The notes beneath the pieces are model-generated. The model was given only the letters and a program-made list of their open reading frames with translations. It was not told the DNA's origin and ran no database searches. From the NCBI GenBank assembly GCA_021399435.1, contig JAJTUP010000003.1:2666001-2730000 (forward strand): DNA of 64,000 bases, read 5' to 3'. Position numbers and translations under genes: made by a program. This DNA comes from Diaporthe sp. PMI_573 (Eukaryota > Ascomycota > Sordariomycetes > Diaporthales > Diaporthaceae). Positions 1-12,394 of this stretch are shown here, piece by piece; the first letter of the stretch is position 1, and every line of letters starts with the position of its first letter.

Positions 1-688
1 AGAGGGTTTTCAGGTCGACGTCGTCTTCGGCCGGCTCTTCTTCGTCGGCATCGCTGTCGTCTGCCGCTGCTGCCGCCTCGACTCGTTTCGTGAGACCAGG
101 GGAGACTGATGTGATGGAGACATGCCCAAGGAGATTATTCGGTAGGGCCACGGCAAGTTCGAGATCGTTGATGTCGCAGATTTGACCGAGGACAAGTGAA
201 CCTTTTACAAGGCGCTGCAAATGCAAAGCACGTCAGCCTAGCCAGACCGATTGGCTCTCTCGCAACACATCGACTCGTACCTTGTAATTGAGACCCTCGA
301 TCTTAACAGCGTCAGGGTCGTGGGCGGGTTTATCAGCCTTCTTGACATCTTTGGCCGAAGACTTGCGCTTCTTTTTCTTTGTGTCCTTCTCCCCTTTCTT
401 GGTCGCCTTGCCCGATTCTTCCTCGAACAGGGCGTCTTGCTTCGCTTGGATTGTGATTTGTTTGTGCTCCAGGGGGGTGAGAACGCTGCCACCACCTCTG
501 GGGAAGAGAGGCTCCTCTTGCTTGACGCGGGCTATTGAAGGCGCAGAGGACGGGGTCTTATCAATAGACTTTGAGGCCTTCTTGTCGGGGGTCTTGTCCA
601 CAGGCTTCTCTGATTTCACCTTCTTGGAGGGAGAATCTTTCTTGGAGGCATTGCCAGATGGCGCCCCTTTCCGTTTGAGGGTGCTCAT
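1..688 (-). CDS. rrp5: rRNA biogenesis protein Rrp5, N-terminal part (truncated by window edge)
   Basis: This is the amino end of Rrp5, the large S1-repeat protein of the SSU processome needed for both 18S and 5.8S/25S pre-rRNA processing in the nucleolus. Exon 1 (688 to 281) starts MSTLKRKG, continues with a Lys/Ser-rich nuclear tail, then the family signature FPRGGGSVLTPLEHKQI. A 66-nt intron (280 to 215, GTACGA donor, TTGCAG acceptor) joins LNYK to RLVKGSLVLGQICDIN, the start of the first S1 RNA-binding repeat, which reads on as LAVALPNNLLGHVSIT. Exon 2 runs off the left edge, so only about 210 of an expected 1,800 or so residues are visible. It is transcribed divergently from the hydrolase gene at 1330. 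The family call rests on the FPRGG motif plus the S1 start. Confidence 0.9.
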
Positions 689-1329
689 GGTTCCATAAAT
701 TGAGGAAAACAGTCAGCTCGACGACGATTGCGAGCTGGGGCGAGCTGTGTGTCTTGCGCGCGTATGCAAGCCCATGTGCTATGGGTTCGAAAAATAGATT
801 TTTGAAGAAATTCGAGGATGGCTGTTATCGATAAGATAATATGTGGGGACGTCAGGGGACCCCAGGACAGGCGGGTGCGCATACTATTAGAGTGTTTACC
901 GGTTGCGCAGAGCAGCCTTCTGTCCTTACACGACATATATTCACCACAAATCCAAACACTGGATAGTTGGCATTCCGAGTCTTCAGTCAACTCTGGAAGG
1001 TCCTGGAATGGTATTACGAGGAAGTAATAATATCTTGTAATGTTAAAGCAGAACAGACCTTTGGGGAGGAACAACCAAGCTACGGGGTACGAAGGTACGA
1101 AGCACAGGTGCCGGGGTGTCCGTGGTGGGGCTCCGGGGGTTACCTTATGAGGGGCGAGTCTTCTGAACAAACATGGGTTTCCGTGACGGCGGGCATTACG
1201 TAGGGGTTGGTTCAGTCGCTCGCAGCTGATCACTATGCCAAACAAACACCCGGGCGAATCCGCAACGATGTGAGGCACCACCATTTTTCTCGACATGACA
1301 ATGAGCTCTGCCTGGTGAACATCATCGTC
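689..1329. promoter_or_regulatory. Divergent promoter region, rrp5 / YML020W-type hydrolase
   Basis: This 641-bp spacer separates two divergent genes and must hold both promoters. The clearest element is an 8-bp palindrome TATCGATA at 826-833, 138 bp upstream of the rrp5 start; the same octamer occurs in two other promoters in this window. No long ORF with coding character is present. Confidence 0.6.
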
Positions 1330-4075
1330 ATGATCTCTAGGAAGCGAGCCCGGCGTGGTGGCGGCGCTTCGGGCCCGTCAAGCTCCACCACATCGCTGCA
1401 GCCTACGCGCGCCAGCACTTCGTCACAAGTCAGCGACCTGTCCGCGGCCCCAGTGACCTCGCCATCGCCATCGCCATCGCCTTCACAGCCCGCCTCCGAA
1501 ACGGCACAGGGTATGCCACCACCCGCACTCCGACAATTTGATACAAGCAGCAAGAGCCTCAGGAGCAACAGCAGTGCCATATCCGTGCAAGAGGGCAGTA
1601 AAACCGTAAGTCCTCTGTCGCATTGCCACCCATCTCCACCGCAGCAGAACCCCTGACGCCCGGTACAGGTCTACAAGACGAGGAGTTGGTACGGATCATG
1701 GCCTCGCAAGTCCACGCCTTCTACATCTATCCAGAGAGAAACAATACTGGGAAGCCCCCTCAAAGCTGGCTCTACCCCTGATTTCAGCCGGTTTGAATCC
1801 AGGAGGACCGGCGACGCTGCGAGCTTGAGTGGGGCGAGTCAGGCCTCGGTCAACACAATGCCAAAGGTCCGAGAGACGGACACTGGCGAACTGGCGACCA
1901 AGGACGATGCAACCGCCGCTGCGCAAGAGGCTGCGGAAAACACTACCGTCGACAAGAACGATGCTACTGGCGATGCGAAGAAGGGCAATTCGAAAGACAA
2001 TGTCGCACCCACCTTGGACGTGCACGATACACCGCCGGCTGCGGATACGCCGCAGAGGCCAGCGACGTCATCGGGCTGGTTAGGCGGATGGTTTACGTCG
2101 AATCCAGTGCCGGAGAAAAACACAGCAGAAAACCAAAATACGCTGCAGGAAGACGCACCGTCTCCGAAGGAGGGGAATGGACGATCTCATACCGAGCCAC
2201 CGCCTGAGAATAATACAATTGCGTCAGGGGCAGCCGAGCAGACATCACCTACCGGCCCGCAAAGTTCTATAACTATGTGGATTCCATTTTGGTCAAGCGG
2301 CAGTGCTCCTACGGCTGGCAACGAGGAGCCCGCGGAGGCGACAGAGTCAAGTTCGGCGCCTGCAAAGGAGCCAGAGGATACGGTAATGAGTGATGCACCA
2401 CCGGCCAACCCTGAGCCTGCAACCAAGCCTACAGCTGGCTCAACGTGGGCCTTTTGGTCAAAAGATACCCCAAAATCCCCTGGAGAACCAAAAAGGACCA
2501 CCGAGCAGGGAGAGCTGGCTGTAATGGGTGATGGCTCCGAGACGCATCCCAAGAGAGCGAGCTCTACAGATATGGGACGAAACCAATCTCCAAAACCAGA
2601 ACCACCGAAAGAAGCTCCTGGGAAGATCAAGCAGATCAAGGACAAGGTTTCCAAAAAGAAAAGGAACAGGCCCCAGTCCATGGACATTGACCCTATACCG
2701 TCACGCCCTCAGACGCCTCAGTCAGACGCAGCTTCCGTCAAGGCAGACTCGCCAAGTAAGACTAAGGCGAAGACACCGACCACGGCAACCAAACCAACGC
2801 CTCCCAATCTACTGCTACCATCGTTCAAGGGCACGTACAAAATGAAGGAGAACCCATCTATCCTGCGGCAAATAGCCTCATTACTCTTGCGGACTCAGCA
2901 AAAATCCACAAAACACGTCTTTCTCACCCAGGATCCACCCAAGGTAAAGAAGGCGCTGGCTATAGGCGTCCACGGCCTCTTCCCAGCTACATATCTGAGG
3001 GCCATGATCGGTCAGCCGACTGGCACATCCCTCAAATTCGCCGACCACGGCGCTGAAGGCATCCGCAGATGGGCAGAAAGCCATGGCTGCGGGGATTGCG
3101 AGATCGAGAAGGTTGCACTCGAGGGCGAGGGTAAGATTGCCGAGCGGGTTGAGAACCTGTGGAAGCTGCTTCTCAACTGGATAGATCACATTAGGGAGGC
3201 CGATCTGATCATAGTCTCGTGCCACTCCCAGGGCGTGCCCGTCTCGATCATGCTGCTTGCCAAGCTGATCGAGCTCGGCATCATCACCAATGCAAAAATC
3301 GGAGTGTGTGCCATGGCAGGAGTCAACCTGGGGCCGTTCCCCGACTACAAGTCCGGCATGGGGATGCTGATGGGCAGCGCCGCGGAGCTGTGGGAGTTTG
3401 CGAACTCGGAGAGCGAGGTCTCAAAGAGGTACGAGGTCTCGCTCAAGGCGGTGCTGGCCTACGGCGTCCGCATCACCTACGTCGGCAGCATCGACGACCA
3501 GCTCGTCCCGATAGAGTCGGCCATATACTCGCCGGCCAGCCACCCCTACATCTACAGGGCCGTGTTCATAGACGGGAGGATACACGCGCCCGATTTCATC
3601 GCGCACCTGGTGGGCTTCGCGTGCAAGCTCCGCAACCTAGGCGTGTCTGACCACGGCCTGATCCGTGAGCTCTCCGTCCCGCTGGCAGGGAGTCTCTACG
3701 GTGGCGAGGGCCATTCGCGCCTTTATGACGATGGCCAGGTCTACGAGTAAGTCTTGGCCCGAGCCCACCCTTCCATTTCCCGTAAGGCCCGTGTGAGTTA
3801 ACCAGATCCCCCTCAGTCTCGCTATCGCTCACGCCCTCGAAACCACAAACGCGGGCGACGTGCCGTGCGAGATCCAGAAGTTCGAGGGCCTGACCGCCTC
3901 GAACCCGTACCTGCTCCCCTGGATCATGCGCGGCCTCCTGGAGGAGGATTTCGTGAAGACGGAGCTGAGCACCGAGACCGAGGAGCTGCTGAGGCAGTTT
4001 GACGACTGGAAGCCGACGACCAAGGCGTTGAAGGATGTCAAGTATAGACTCGAGGCGGTTAGATCAAAGCTTTAG
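1330..4075 (+). CDS. YML020W-type (YMC020W-like) alpha/beta hydrolase, 870 aa
   Basis: Three exons (1330-1605, 1669-3746, 3817-4075) give a closed 870-codon frame; introns have GTAAGT-type donors and CAG acceptors. The first ~400 residues are low-complexity, rich in Ser/Thr/Pro/Lys, with repeated short aromatic boxes such as SWYGSWPRK, SGWLGGWF and STWAFWSK. The C-terminal half is the conserved domain: GVHGLFPATYLRAMIG, then the nucleophile-elbow-like VSCHSQGVP near residue 610, then a GSIDDQLVP box and a C-terminal helix rich in acidic residues. This architecture is that of the fungal family typified by yeast YML020W, an alpha/beta hydrolase of unknown substrate. The serine in CHSQG is a plausible catalytic residue. 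Start chosen at the first ATG giving a compact N terminus; earlier in-frame codons at 1207-1329 lie in the promoter. Confidence 0.85.
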
Positions 4076-5320
4076 ACTTGAGGTTGGTTGTTTAATTATG
4101 CATGTACAGACGTACCAACGGACAGACAGACAGACTGGCTGGGATGGCATCGGCTCGGTGCGGTTGGCGTAAGTTTGCCTCTCTCTTTTGTCACTTTTGG
4201 GAGCGGGAGTCAGGAACAGGATTGGAAGGATATCTGGAGCAAGGCGTGCATTCAAGAGCATCGCTAGCTCGGGCTAGTGAAGCCCGTATACGTATTTGTA
4301 CTCGCCTTCGGGCGAGTGATGGTGGCAAGGCCCCCTTAAAAGAATGTAATACCTTCAGAAATTACTCTCAGTCCTGACCATTCCTGGATAAACAACCTAC
4401 CCCGCCAAGGGGTCTGAAATATATCCCTGTCTGTTCAATATAGAGCAGCCTGGGAGGATATTTTCGGTTTGTAGACAACGACGAGCTTTGCTCGGATGTC
4501 TGCTACACAGCCACAACATAGTAGACCACGTAGATAGTACCCAACCTCTTATAGAAATAACATCCTATGGGATAAAATCTTAACCTCTTACCTCCTAACT
4601 ACCTACCTAGGTACCTATCAACCTCCTACCTCCTAGCAACCTACCTCTTAACCTCCTATCTCCTAATCTCCCATCTCCCACCTCTTGCCTCCTTTCTTTT
4701 ATAAATCAAAGTCCGACAAGACTATGTCCTATTAGATACTCTTCTATGGGATAGTAGCCTTGGCGTAGCTGTGTTACTGTAATAATGTATGTGATGGGAG
4801 AACCGTAAAAGTCTGCGTTTTGGCTGCCCTCATGCCGTGTCACTCCCACCTGACTGAACTTACCAAGTGCCGAGTCCGGCCCGGGCCTCCTCTCACATGT
4901 CGCTTCTCGTATCATGCAGTAATTCTTCCAGAGTAAGAATGCTTTGGAAATGCCAAATTCGATATTAATCAATAACAAAAAGCCGGGCCATATAGGCAGC
5001 CCCCCCAAAACGAACGCCGAGTCCGCGTGTCCCGCCCTCGCCCAAAAACCCAGCCGGTGAGGTCCCGCAACAATGCAGCAGACGTGATGCAACGACAAGG
5101 CGAGATACGGGAGAGTTCGAAAAATGAGAGGAAGGACAAAACCATGCTCGCTGCTGATATCTACACGATTCCCGCCCCTTTAGCTCCACTTATGCAATCT
5201 GCCGTCATGGTCCCGCGTCTCGGTGCAAACTATTGTTTATGTGCTTGTTTCCAGTAGTAACTGGATAGGTCTGGCGTGACTTTCTTGTTTCTCCAGGTAT
5301 TAATGTAGGTTTGTAGGGTA
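4076..5320. other. Gene-free spacer between hydrolase and FHA-RING gene
   Basis: This 1.2-kb convergent spacer holds the 3' ends of both neighbours. No ORF has coding character. It contains the pyrimidine-rich degenerate repeat at 4546-4760, listed separately. Confidence 0.7.
4546..4760 (+). repeat. Degenerate pyrimidine-rich tandem repeat (AACCTCYTA-type)
   Basis: Many degenerate copies of AACCTCCTA / CTACCTCCTA alternate over about 200 bp, with TCCTATGGGATAA at 4563-4575 and a related TTCTATGGGATA near 4742. The 13-mer TCCTATGGGATAA recurs, on the other strand, in the tandem tract at 11866-12002, so the two tracts look like one family. No coding potential is seen. Confidence 0.6.
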
Positions 5321-7336
5321 TCAATCCTCCATCTCCGTATCGACCACCCCGTTCAGGCTCTGTCTGGCTCCGGCGGTGGGAGCAACGCCAATCCGCGCCC
5401 CGCTCCCGTCAAACACCCATGGGCCAGCGTCATTCCTCGGTGTGATGGGGCCTTCGTGTCCATTGGTCACGTGGTTACCAATACTGTTTGGACTGGGTGT
5501 TCTGCGGCCATTGATAGGGACCGGGTCAGAAGTCGCGTGCGACCCCTCGGCGGCGGGTCGAGAAGATGCCGTCGTTGACGGTGTGCTGGCCCCGCCGTCG
5601 CTCATAGCTGCCTCGGCAGAGGTAGCATGATCGGTATTGGCCATCGCGGCTTCTGGTGTCTCATTCTCTGATGCATTCGCCGCCGACATATTCGTCCGTG
5701 ACCGTGACCGTTCGATCGAGGTTCTGGCCCGTTCGGCGGCAGTTGCCCTCGCGCGCTCCAGCGACGTCCTTATTCTGTCCACGGACTGCCTGGGCACGTC
5801 CACAGGAGCAGGATCGAGACGAGGCCCCTTCGAGCGGCTGCCTTCCGGGTCTTCGGCATCCTGGCCTACTGCCTCGTCCTCCAGCTGTTCCCAGTCTTCG
5901 GGATCCTCCACCTCGGCCTCCAGGTCCGCAGCTGCGCGACAGTTCGGGCAAATGAAGATGGGGTAGTGCGGCGATGACAAGAGGCTACGAATACATTTAA
6001 AGTGCCACGTGTGGGAGCACGGTGCCACGAAAAGACACTGGCAAGGCTGCAATAAACAACGTCAGCAGGTGCGTCGCAGGCTAGAGGGCCGATGATGATG
6101 GAAAACTGGGGCTTACAGCAATCGAGTTCAAACAAATAGAACAGTCCTGGGAATAGTTCTGGCCTCCTGCCCCTTCAGTCTTGGTCATATTCCACAGGCG
6201 CTTGTGCGAGTTCATACTGCAAGTGACCAGTTAGTAAAACATAGGCCGGCATGTGCGAAGGAGCTGCAACACCATCGGTGCTCCCCTGGGACGTACTTGA
6301 ACTTGTTCAGCTTGTTCTGCCAGCCGCGATTCAACTCCAGCCGCATCTTGACGCAGCGGAAAATCATCTCCTCGCCCCCCTTAAAGTCGATCCCCAGCTG
6401 GACCACATCCCCATCGTTGACCGGGAAAGGCTTGGATTCCTGGCCGGGCGGGCTCAGTCGTATATGATTTAGGAACGTGCCACTGCTACTCTTGACATCC
6501 TTTATGAACCACTTCCCATCCTCATACCAAAACTCGCAGTGGCGTCGGCTTACGACCTTGGACTTGAAGCCGACCGGTGCGGCTGACGGGACATTTGCTG
6601 GAACGGCTGGCTGGCTGTCTCGCTCGGAATAACGACCGACACGAATAATCTCAGAACCGCTCGGCAGCGTGCGGGCTATCGGGGAGAAGTGCAAGGACGG
6701 CCGTTGGCTCCTAGGGTCGACGAAGACGGAAAAGCGGATTGAGGGCAGAACGCCGCCGGGGTTGCCAGACTCGGCGGTATCGTTGGTGGAAGGAGCCATT
6801 GCAGTGCCTGTCGTCGCAGCTCTCGACCGCGTCATGCTGCGGCTGCTTTGTAAGGTTGGCTCTGCTGATGTAGTGACGGCGGTCCCCGGGGGAGGCGCCC
6901 CTATTGAGTCGGAATGCACAGCAGCGGGCTCGTCGGCTACTTCTAGGTCGTCAGGAGTTGACCTTGACGATGGGCCTAAGGGGTGGGACAAAGCAGGCAC
7001 TAGCGTGAAACGGCGCGAGGCGGTCGAAGGGTCGTCGGCGGTCGAGAAGTTGGAGGTCGTATTCGAGGTCCTAGGAGTGTGGGAGGTCGATCGCGTGAGG
7101 TCGGGCCGTGGCCGGGAGGAAGAGTCTGCTGTGGTATTTGCGGGCGTGGAGGAGCTGCTGTGATCCCTCGAGAGCAGGTGCTGATGGGTGTAGTTGCGGA
7201 GATAACTCAGGCCCCTCCTTGTCCTGGAGGTCGAGCCCGTTTGATGGTATGTCGAAGCGGAGGCAGAGATGGATGGAGGCGAGGCTGCCAAGGGAACAGA
7301 ACCGGTCAGTGCCGCAGGTGCAGGAGACGTAAACAT
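5321..7336 (-). CDS. dma1: FHA-RING E3 ubiquitin ligase, Dma1/Dma2-like, 621 aa
   Basis: Three exons on the minus strand (7336-6297, 6216-6117, 6046-5321) close in frame. After a long Ser/Thr-rich region comes an FHA phosphothreonine-binding domain at about residues 235-335 (VGRYS, KSKVVSRRHCEFW, KSSSGTFLNHIRLS). Exons 2 and 3 together build a RING finger at about 371-420: CSIC, then PCQC, CSHTWHFKC and CPNC. The tail is acidic and Ser/Ala-rich. FHA followed by a C-terminal RING is the order of yeast Dma1/Dma2 and vertebrate CHFR/RNF8-type ligases, which act in mitotic checkpoint and septin control. Start is uncertain: the frame is open for about 30 codons upstream of this first in-frame ATG to a TAG near 7432, and CAG just after that stop could be an acceptor, so a further 5' exon is possible. 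Confidence 0.85.
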
Positions 7337-10300
7337 TTCAGTTGAGTTGGAAACGAATGGTGCACGGGCAGAAAACTGCGACAATGACGACGGATTGCTA
7401 TGCCCCAGCCCAGTCGAGGGCTGAACTTGGTTGGGCTAGGACGGTACAGTTGGTAACGACTTGGAGGCAGGAGACTAAGACAATCCAACCAGGCGTAATC
7501 CTGCCGCTCTCCCTTCCTATCTGTCAGTCAGGCGAGCAGGCGAGCAGGCGCTTCCTGCAATTGAGCAGGCGACCGGGGGTTAGTTAGGCAGGACAGGGAG
7601 CAGTTGGGCAGTCCAGTCAGTGGCGGGTGGGCACTTGGACCTCTGTCTTGTGTCGGATGGCGCTTCCTTGCTGCAGAGCAGGCGGGTCGAGCGGGGCCTC
7701 TGGCCTGCGGGGACTGGGGACTGGCCGCAAGTCGATGGAGAGTGGTCGAAAGCCGTGGCGTTGTAAGGATTGCTGCAGAGGCCGAGGCCAATTCGCACCC
7801 AACTTCGGTTGTTTGCTTGGCTGGGCAACTGGGCTCCAGAAGGGTTGAGGTCGTATCTCTCCAAAACGGCAGTGCAGGATGGCCCTCGACCAACATTAAA
7901 AAAAAACCACCCAAAAACCCGTGACTGCTTCGCTTATCCTATTCACAGGTTTGAGGGATATCGTGGGCAGTGGATTTGTTGCAGACCAGAAAACTGAGCA
8001 ATGAATGCGAATCGTGAGCGGGTTTGGTTTTAGGTAAGCCGGTGAGGAGGCGAGGTGAGTGAATGGGCGCGCTTTGAAGCAAGCAGGAGCCGCGTAGCCG
8101 TGTACTGTGCACTGTGGTAGCCGTGGGTGAGACGGGCGGTTAAGGCCTTTTTGAGATTTCCTCCGGCGCCCCTTCCTTCGGGGACTCGACTCGGCCTCGA
8201 CTGGATGCGGATTTGTCCTCGACCGTGCACTCAGTCGGTCTCAGGCTGCGCTCGTACTGTGGCTCCCAGCGTGCAGGGTGACATGGATGTTGCAGGCTAT
8301 GATGTTCTGCGACGAGACGAGGCAATGCTGTAATGCAATGTGATGTGACTTTAGGATCTGGTCACCTGGACGGTCGTGAGGCGTTCTCGAGAGTGGCCGG
8401 AAAAGAAAAAGGAGACCGCAGGTCGGACTCGGGAGAGGCTGAGAGGGAAACAAAGAGGCAGACTGGCTGGCGTTGCCCCGTCAGTCCAAAGCAGGATCTG
8501 GCGACTGGTGGGAAGGGGCGGACGATCGTTAGGTACAATTTCGCTGGGTCGCGACAATTATGGGTCTGGGAGACTGGAGTTCCAATTTCGCAGGCCAATA
8601 TCAGCTTGGCTGGCTCGGGGACTGGGCGCGGCGCGATGTGGTGATGGAAAATGCTGGATGGCAAGCAAGTGCAAAAGGCGGCGTGGGGTATGCGCGCGTG
8701 GGTGTGAGACGAGGCTGAATAGAAATGGATACACCAGACACATGCGAATAAAACAGAGACAAGAATGCGATCCGGAAAGGAGGCAGGACAAGACTTGATG
8801 TGTGGCGTGGCGTGGTGGTGGTGGTGGTGTACGGTACCGCAGGCGAGATCAAATACAGACAGATTTGGATACGTCGAGCCGATACACACCAGTCTTGGGT
8901 CACACACAGATACGGTACAGATACCCCAGATACAGCACAGGCGCGCGCAGGAATCAGAAACCAGCGCCCTGGTCCCCTTGATGCAAAATGTCAATGACAA
9001 GCAGTCTGCGCAGCCCCAGAATAGAAGTCAGAATTACTTGGCCCTGGTTCTGCAGTGCTAGGCCACATCAGGCCTCAGCCGGCGTCGCAAAGAAGAAGTA
9101 CGTGGACCTAGTCGTATCCACTTATTAGGTCCCATCTCGTCCGCGCACCCCCTCCGAAGATGCTCCTATCTGGGAAGACCAGTGCACTACCCGTTCAGGA
9201 AGAGGTTGGACAAGACGGTTGGCAGGGCCTGGCCATCGTCTGAATGCCTAGGTTAGGCCCTAACAAGTCTAGGCCTTTGGCCCCCCCCCCCAGGATGTCA
9301 AGGCCGTTGATGAAGCCGCCAGAGGTCACTAGTGCAGGCCCACCGCCTCGGATATCGCGCCTCGACAGTTGTCTGTGGTTGCCACGAGGTGACGGGTCGG
9401 GCTACGGGGTACTGGTACCTGTGCCTGGACCCTGCGCCGGCTGTGGGCAGGGACGAGACATGCAGACTTGGTGAAGACAAGGCAAGACAAGGCAAGACAA
9501 GGGCAAAGGAGAGACAGGTTCAAGCTTGCACTTGTCCAGCCCTCCAAGACAAAAACCACGCGGGGGATCAGCGGCCCAGGCAAAAGCCAAGATGGGCAGG
9601 CGAGACCTGGGACCCGAACGTGAGATTCTTAATAGGTAGAAATTCAGCAACAAGTCTTCCCAGGTCTTTTGCCCCCCGACTGCCTGTGCCGTCTGCCAGT
9701 CTGCCTGCGCCAGCGGAAACGAAACACGCTGAGCAATCTTCTCAAACGGCACTTGGCCAGTGGCTTCCAACCAGGCTCGCATTAGAGCTCGCTCCCACCC
9801 GGGATCACAGCAGGTGGTGTGCACACTAGACGGGCTGGACGGGCTGGACGCTCATGCGCAGGGCGCTACGGGAAGGTGGAGGGGGCGTTCCGTCCTTTTC
9901 TTCTATCTTTGTCAGGAACAAGAGTCAGTATTCCACATTGTAGTGCACTATGCCATAGTACTCAGTAAGCGCGCATTATCCGCGCTTGCGAAACCCGACA
10001 CTAAGGATCAATTCGATTCCTGCATGAGGAACTGACGTTATGTACCTGTGAGTGAGTGAGCGAGTGAGTGACGGTGGGGTTGGGGACTCGTTCTGATGGT
10101 GAGAGTGAGACCATGCAATCTATGCACTGCTGCGTCCCGCGCTGCTCTGCTGTGGGAAGAGGCTGAACTCAAATTACCTGGGGTAGTCGTGCCGCCCGGC
10201 ACAGACGGTTAGACTAACCCCCTCCAGTAGTCTGTCTGTGTACTGTGTACGGAGGAGTTCCGACGTGGTAAAGCCTAAAACAAACATGCTGCGGCATCAG

Positions 10301-11865
10301 CAATCAATCATTCGGCCGATTTTACGGTTTGGTCTGTTAGCTCCCGACGAGCCGCCAATATCCGGCTCGGTAATGTCCCAGCATACGTCGACCTCACCGG
10401 CGAGGCCCCATCGCCAGCGGGGCCAGTAGAAGTAGTGTAGATCGGTTGCAACCCCTACACGGTATCTTGCCAAATCCCCTAGGGACGCATGATGGGACCC
10501 CCAGGGAAACTCCACTGCCACTGGGGGGGGGGAGTGCTCTACTTAGTGTGGTCTCTCGTGAGACGCCAGGCCGTCTGACTTCCCCAACATGACTTCCGTG
10601 CCCAGAGTTTGACAAGTCTGGCCTTCCGGCACAAAGTCAATGATCGAGCCGGCACTGGGCCACATGATCTGGCGGATGACGACTGCCACGAACCGGCATT
10701 GCTGAGCCTTGCCCGGGGGTGCCTGGGTCGCCCCGTGCGGCCGCCACTGCCCTGGCAGCCTGCCACCCCTCGGCGTTCAGACCCTTCAGGGAGACACCCC
10801 GTCGGCTGACCCCCTCTGCCCCTTCATCTGCTGCAACTCGAGCCGTCATCTCGCATTGCAGCTGGGGAGGAGGCTCTCAGGCTCCCGTTGCTGTGTGGCC
10901 CAGACGCTCTTGGGCCCCACGCTCGGGGAATTTCGCGCTCTCTGGGTGGTCGGTGTCCTGTGGCACAGTCATGTCGGACCTAATCAACTTGCCCTCTATC
11001 CATTTACACTACTGGTACACTTCGTCTGCTAAGGTGTGATGTCCAGCTCAAGGCCGACGCATTCAACCAACTTCCTGCGGACACGTCTACACGTCTCTGC
11101 ATCCTGTCAGACTGTTGGCCACCATAGCACATCCGTTCAATCAAGCGCATTCTGTTTTCTGCGATTGTGAGACGGATTTATGACTCGTGAGGGCGACATC
11201 TGACGGTCAAAACTTTACTGCCCAGTGGCGCATGTTTGGCGGGACTTCTGCCATTGAGAAGGTGCAGTCCCTCGCGCGTTAAATCATCAACCGAACGACA
11301 CGACTCACGATCTTTCCAAGTACTTACACAGTACTTCCAGGGTTCAATGACGTGGGATGTCGATTTCAGTGGTCGACGAGACACCCTTGTCCTGCGCAGC
11401 CGGCGGTCGAACCATTTCCTGGAAGAAATTAGACCCAGGTGACGGACAGGACGAGCCTTGACTCTGTTGTCGAATCACCCTGTTCTTGGCCCGATTAACC
11501 GTCTGAAGTCTCCTACCGATCTGAAAATATTTGAGGGCATAGACGTTCCTGATCAACCCAAGAAGTCCATCTGGCCAACGTTCAACCCTGCTGTGGCACA
11601 AATGCCTCCGCCTCGTTGTTGTTCTCGTCAAAAGTCAGGGTCCTCTTCGGATGGCATGTGATGAGGATTCTGTCAGGTTTTGCATGGTTTCAGGACGGTG
11701 TGCAGACCACCTCTGTCGGATTAACTTCGTTGGCAGATATCAATTGTCTACTGGTATCCTTCACATACATGATTACAGTAACACCGCCACATCTTCAAAA
11801 ATCGCAATACATCCATTGCGGAGCCCCCTATAGCTTGATTGCCTTCTAACTAGCTACCTATATAT

Positions 11866-12002
11866 GTCCCATAAGAGATTGTCCCATAAGAGATTGTCCA
11901 AAAGGAGGTTATCCCATAGGAGGTTTTCCTATAGAAGGTTATTCTATATGAGGTTCATCCATAAAAGATTCATCCATAAGAGGTTCATCCACATAAGAGG
12001 TT
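11866..12002 (-). repeat. Degenerate ~16-bp tandem repeat tail (AACCTCYTATGGGAT-type)
   Basis: On the plus strand the tract reads as successive variants of CCCATAAGAGATTGT and CCATAGGAGGTT for about 137 bp. Read on the minus strand it is AACCTCYTATGGGAT-like, the same consensus as the tract at 4546-4760. It lies directly downstream (minus strand) of the tRNA-like head at 12040-12110, an arrangement seen in SINEs, whose 3' ends often carry short tandem repeats. Confidence 0.55.
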
Positions 12003-12039
12003 GAGCAGTGAGCAATGCCCAGGTGGTTCATTAGGTAGG

Positions 12040-12118
12040 TATTCATGCTGGTTTCGTCTATAGTTGGGTTCCCAACCTGGTGTGAGACGACTTTGCCATT
12101 GCGCCACTGTACCTATTG
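12040..12118 (-). mobile_element. Possible tRNA-derived SINE head
   Basis: On the minus strand, 12106-12096 reads TGGCGCAATGG, a perfect match to the RNA polymerase III A-box consensus TRGCNNARYGG at the place where a tRNA D-arm would be. About 40 nt further is AGACGAAACC, a degraded B box (consensus GGTTCGANNCC, two to three mismatches). No full cloverleaf can be folded by eye, so a functional tRNA is unlikely; with the tandem tail that follows, a decayed SINE is the better reading. Chance similarity is not excluded. Confidence 0.35.
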
Positions 12119-12394
12119 GCAACTGCTAGTCTGTACACAGTGCTGAGGATGTGCATTTCCTCTGAGAAATGTAAAGGATGGAATTAGTAGCCGACGGAGG
12201 CCACTACTACATGCCAGGTAGTCTACCCAGGAGGCACGGCAGTCATGGCTTGCTTGGCCAGGGAATTTGTGTTGGCGCTACTTATCGATAAGCCAAGCAG
12301 GCTGCGCGGCTGGGGGCAAATCGATCTCGAACAATTCTTTGGCTTTGACATCACCGCCGCACGCCAGCCTTGTCCAAGTGACCCTGAAGCAAAC

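Larger units (their letters stand above)
7337..12394. other. 5-kb gene-free region (long leader of the FHA-RING gene and promoter of MPP alpha)
   Basis: No ORF here has convincing coding character; the longer ones (for example 8362-9000 minus) are composed of Ser/Pro/His/Cys-rich low-complexity translation. On the minus strand 7400-9000 is pyrimidine-rich, as is common for long 5' leaders of fungal regulatory genes. Short tracts include GGTGGTGGT near 8815, an 11-C run near 9281-9292 and a G run near 10525. A TATCGATA octamer lies at 12283-12290, 105 bp before the MPP alpha start. A tRNA-like head with a tandem tail lies at 11866-12110. Confidence 0.65.

Noticed and set aside
8362..9000. 212-codon minus-strand ORF in the leader of the FHA-RING gene
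   Set aside because: Low-complexity Ser/Pro/His/Cys translation of pyrimidine-rich DNA; no family resemblance.
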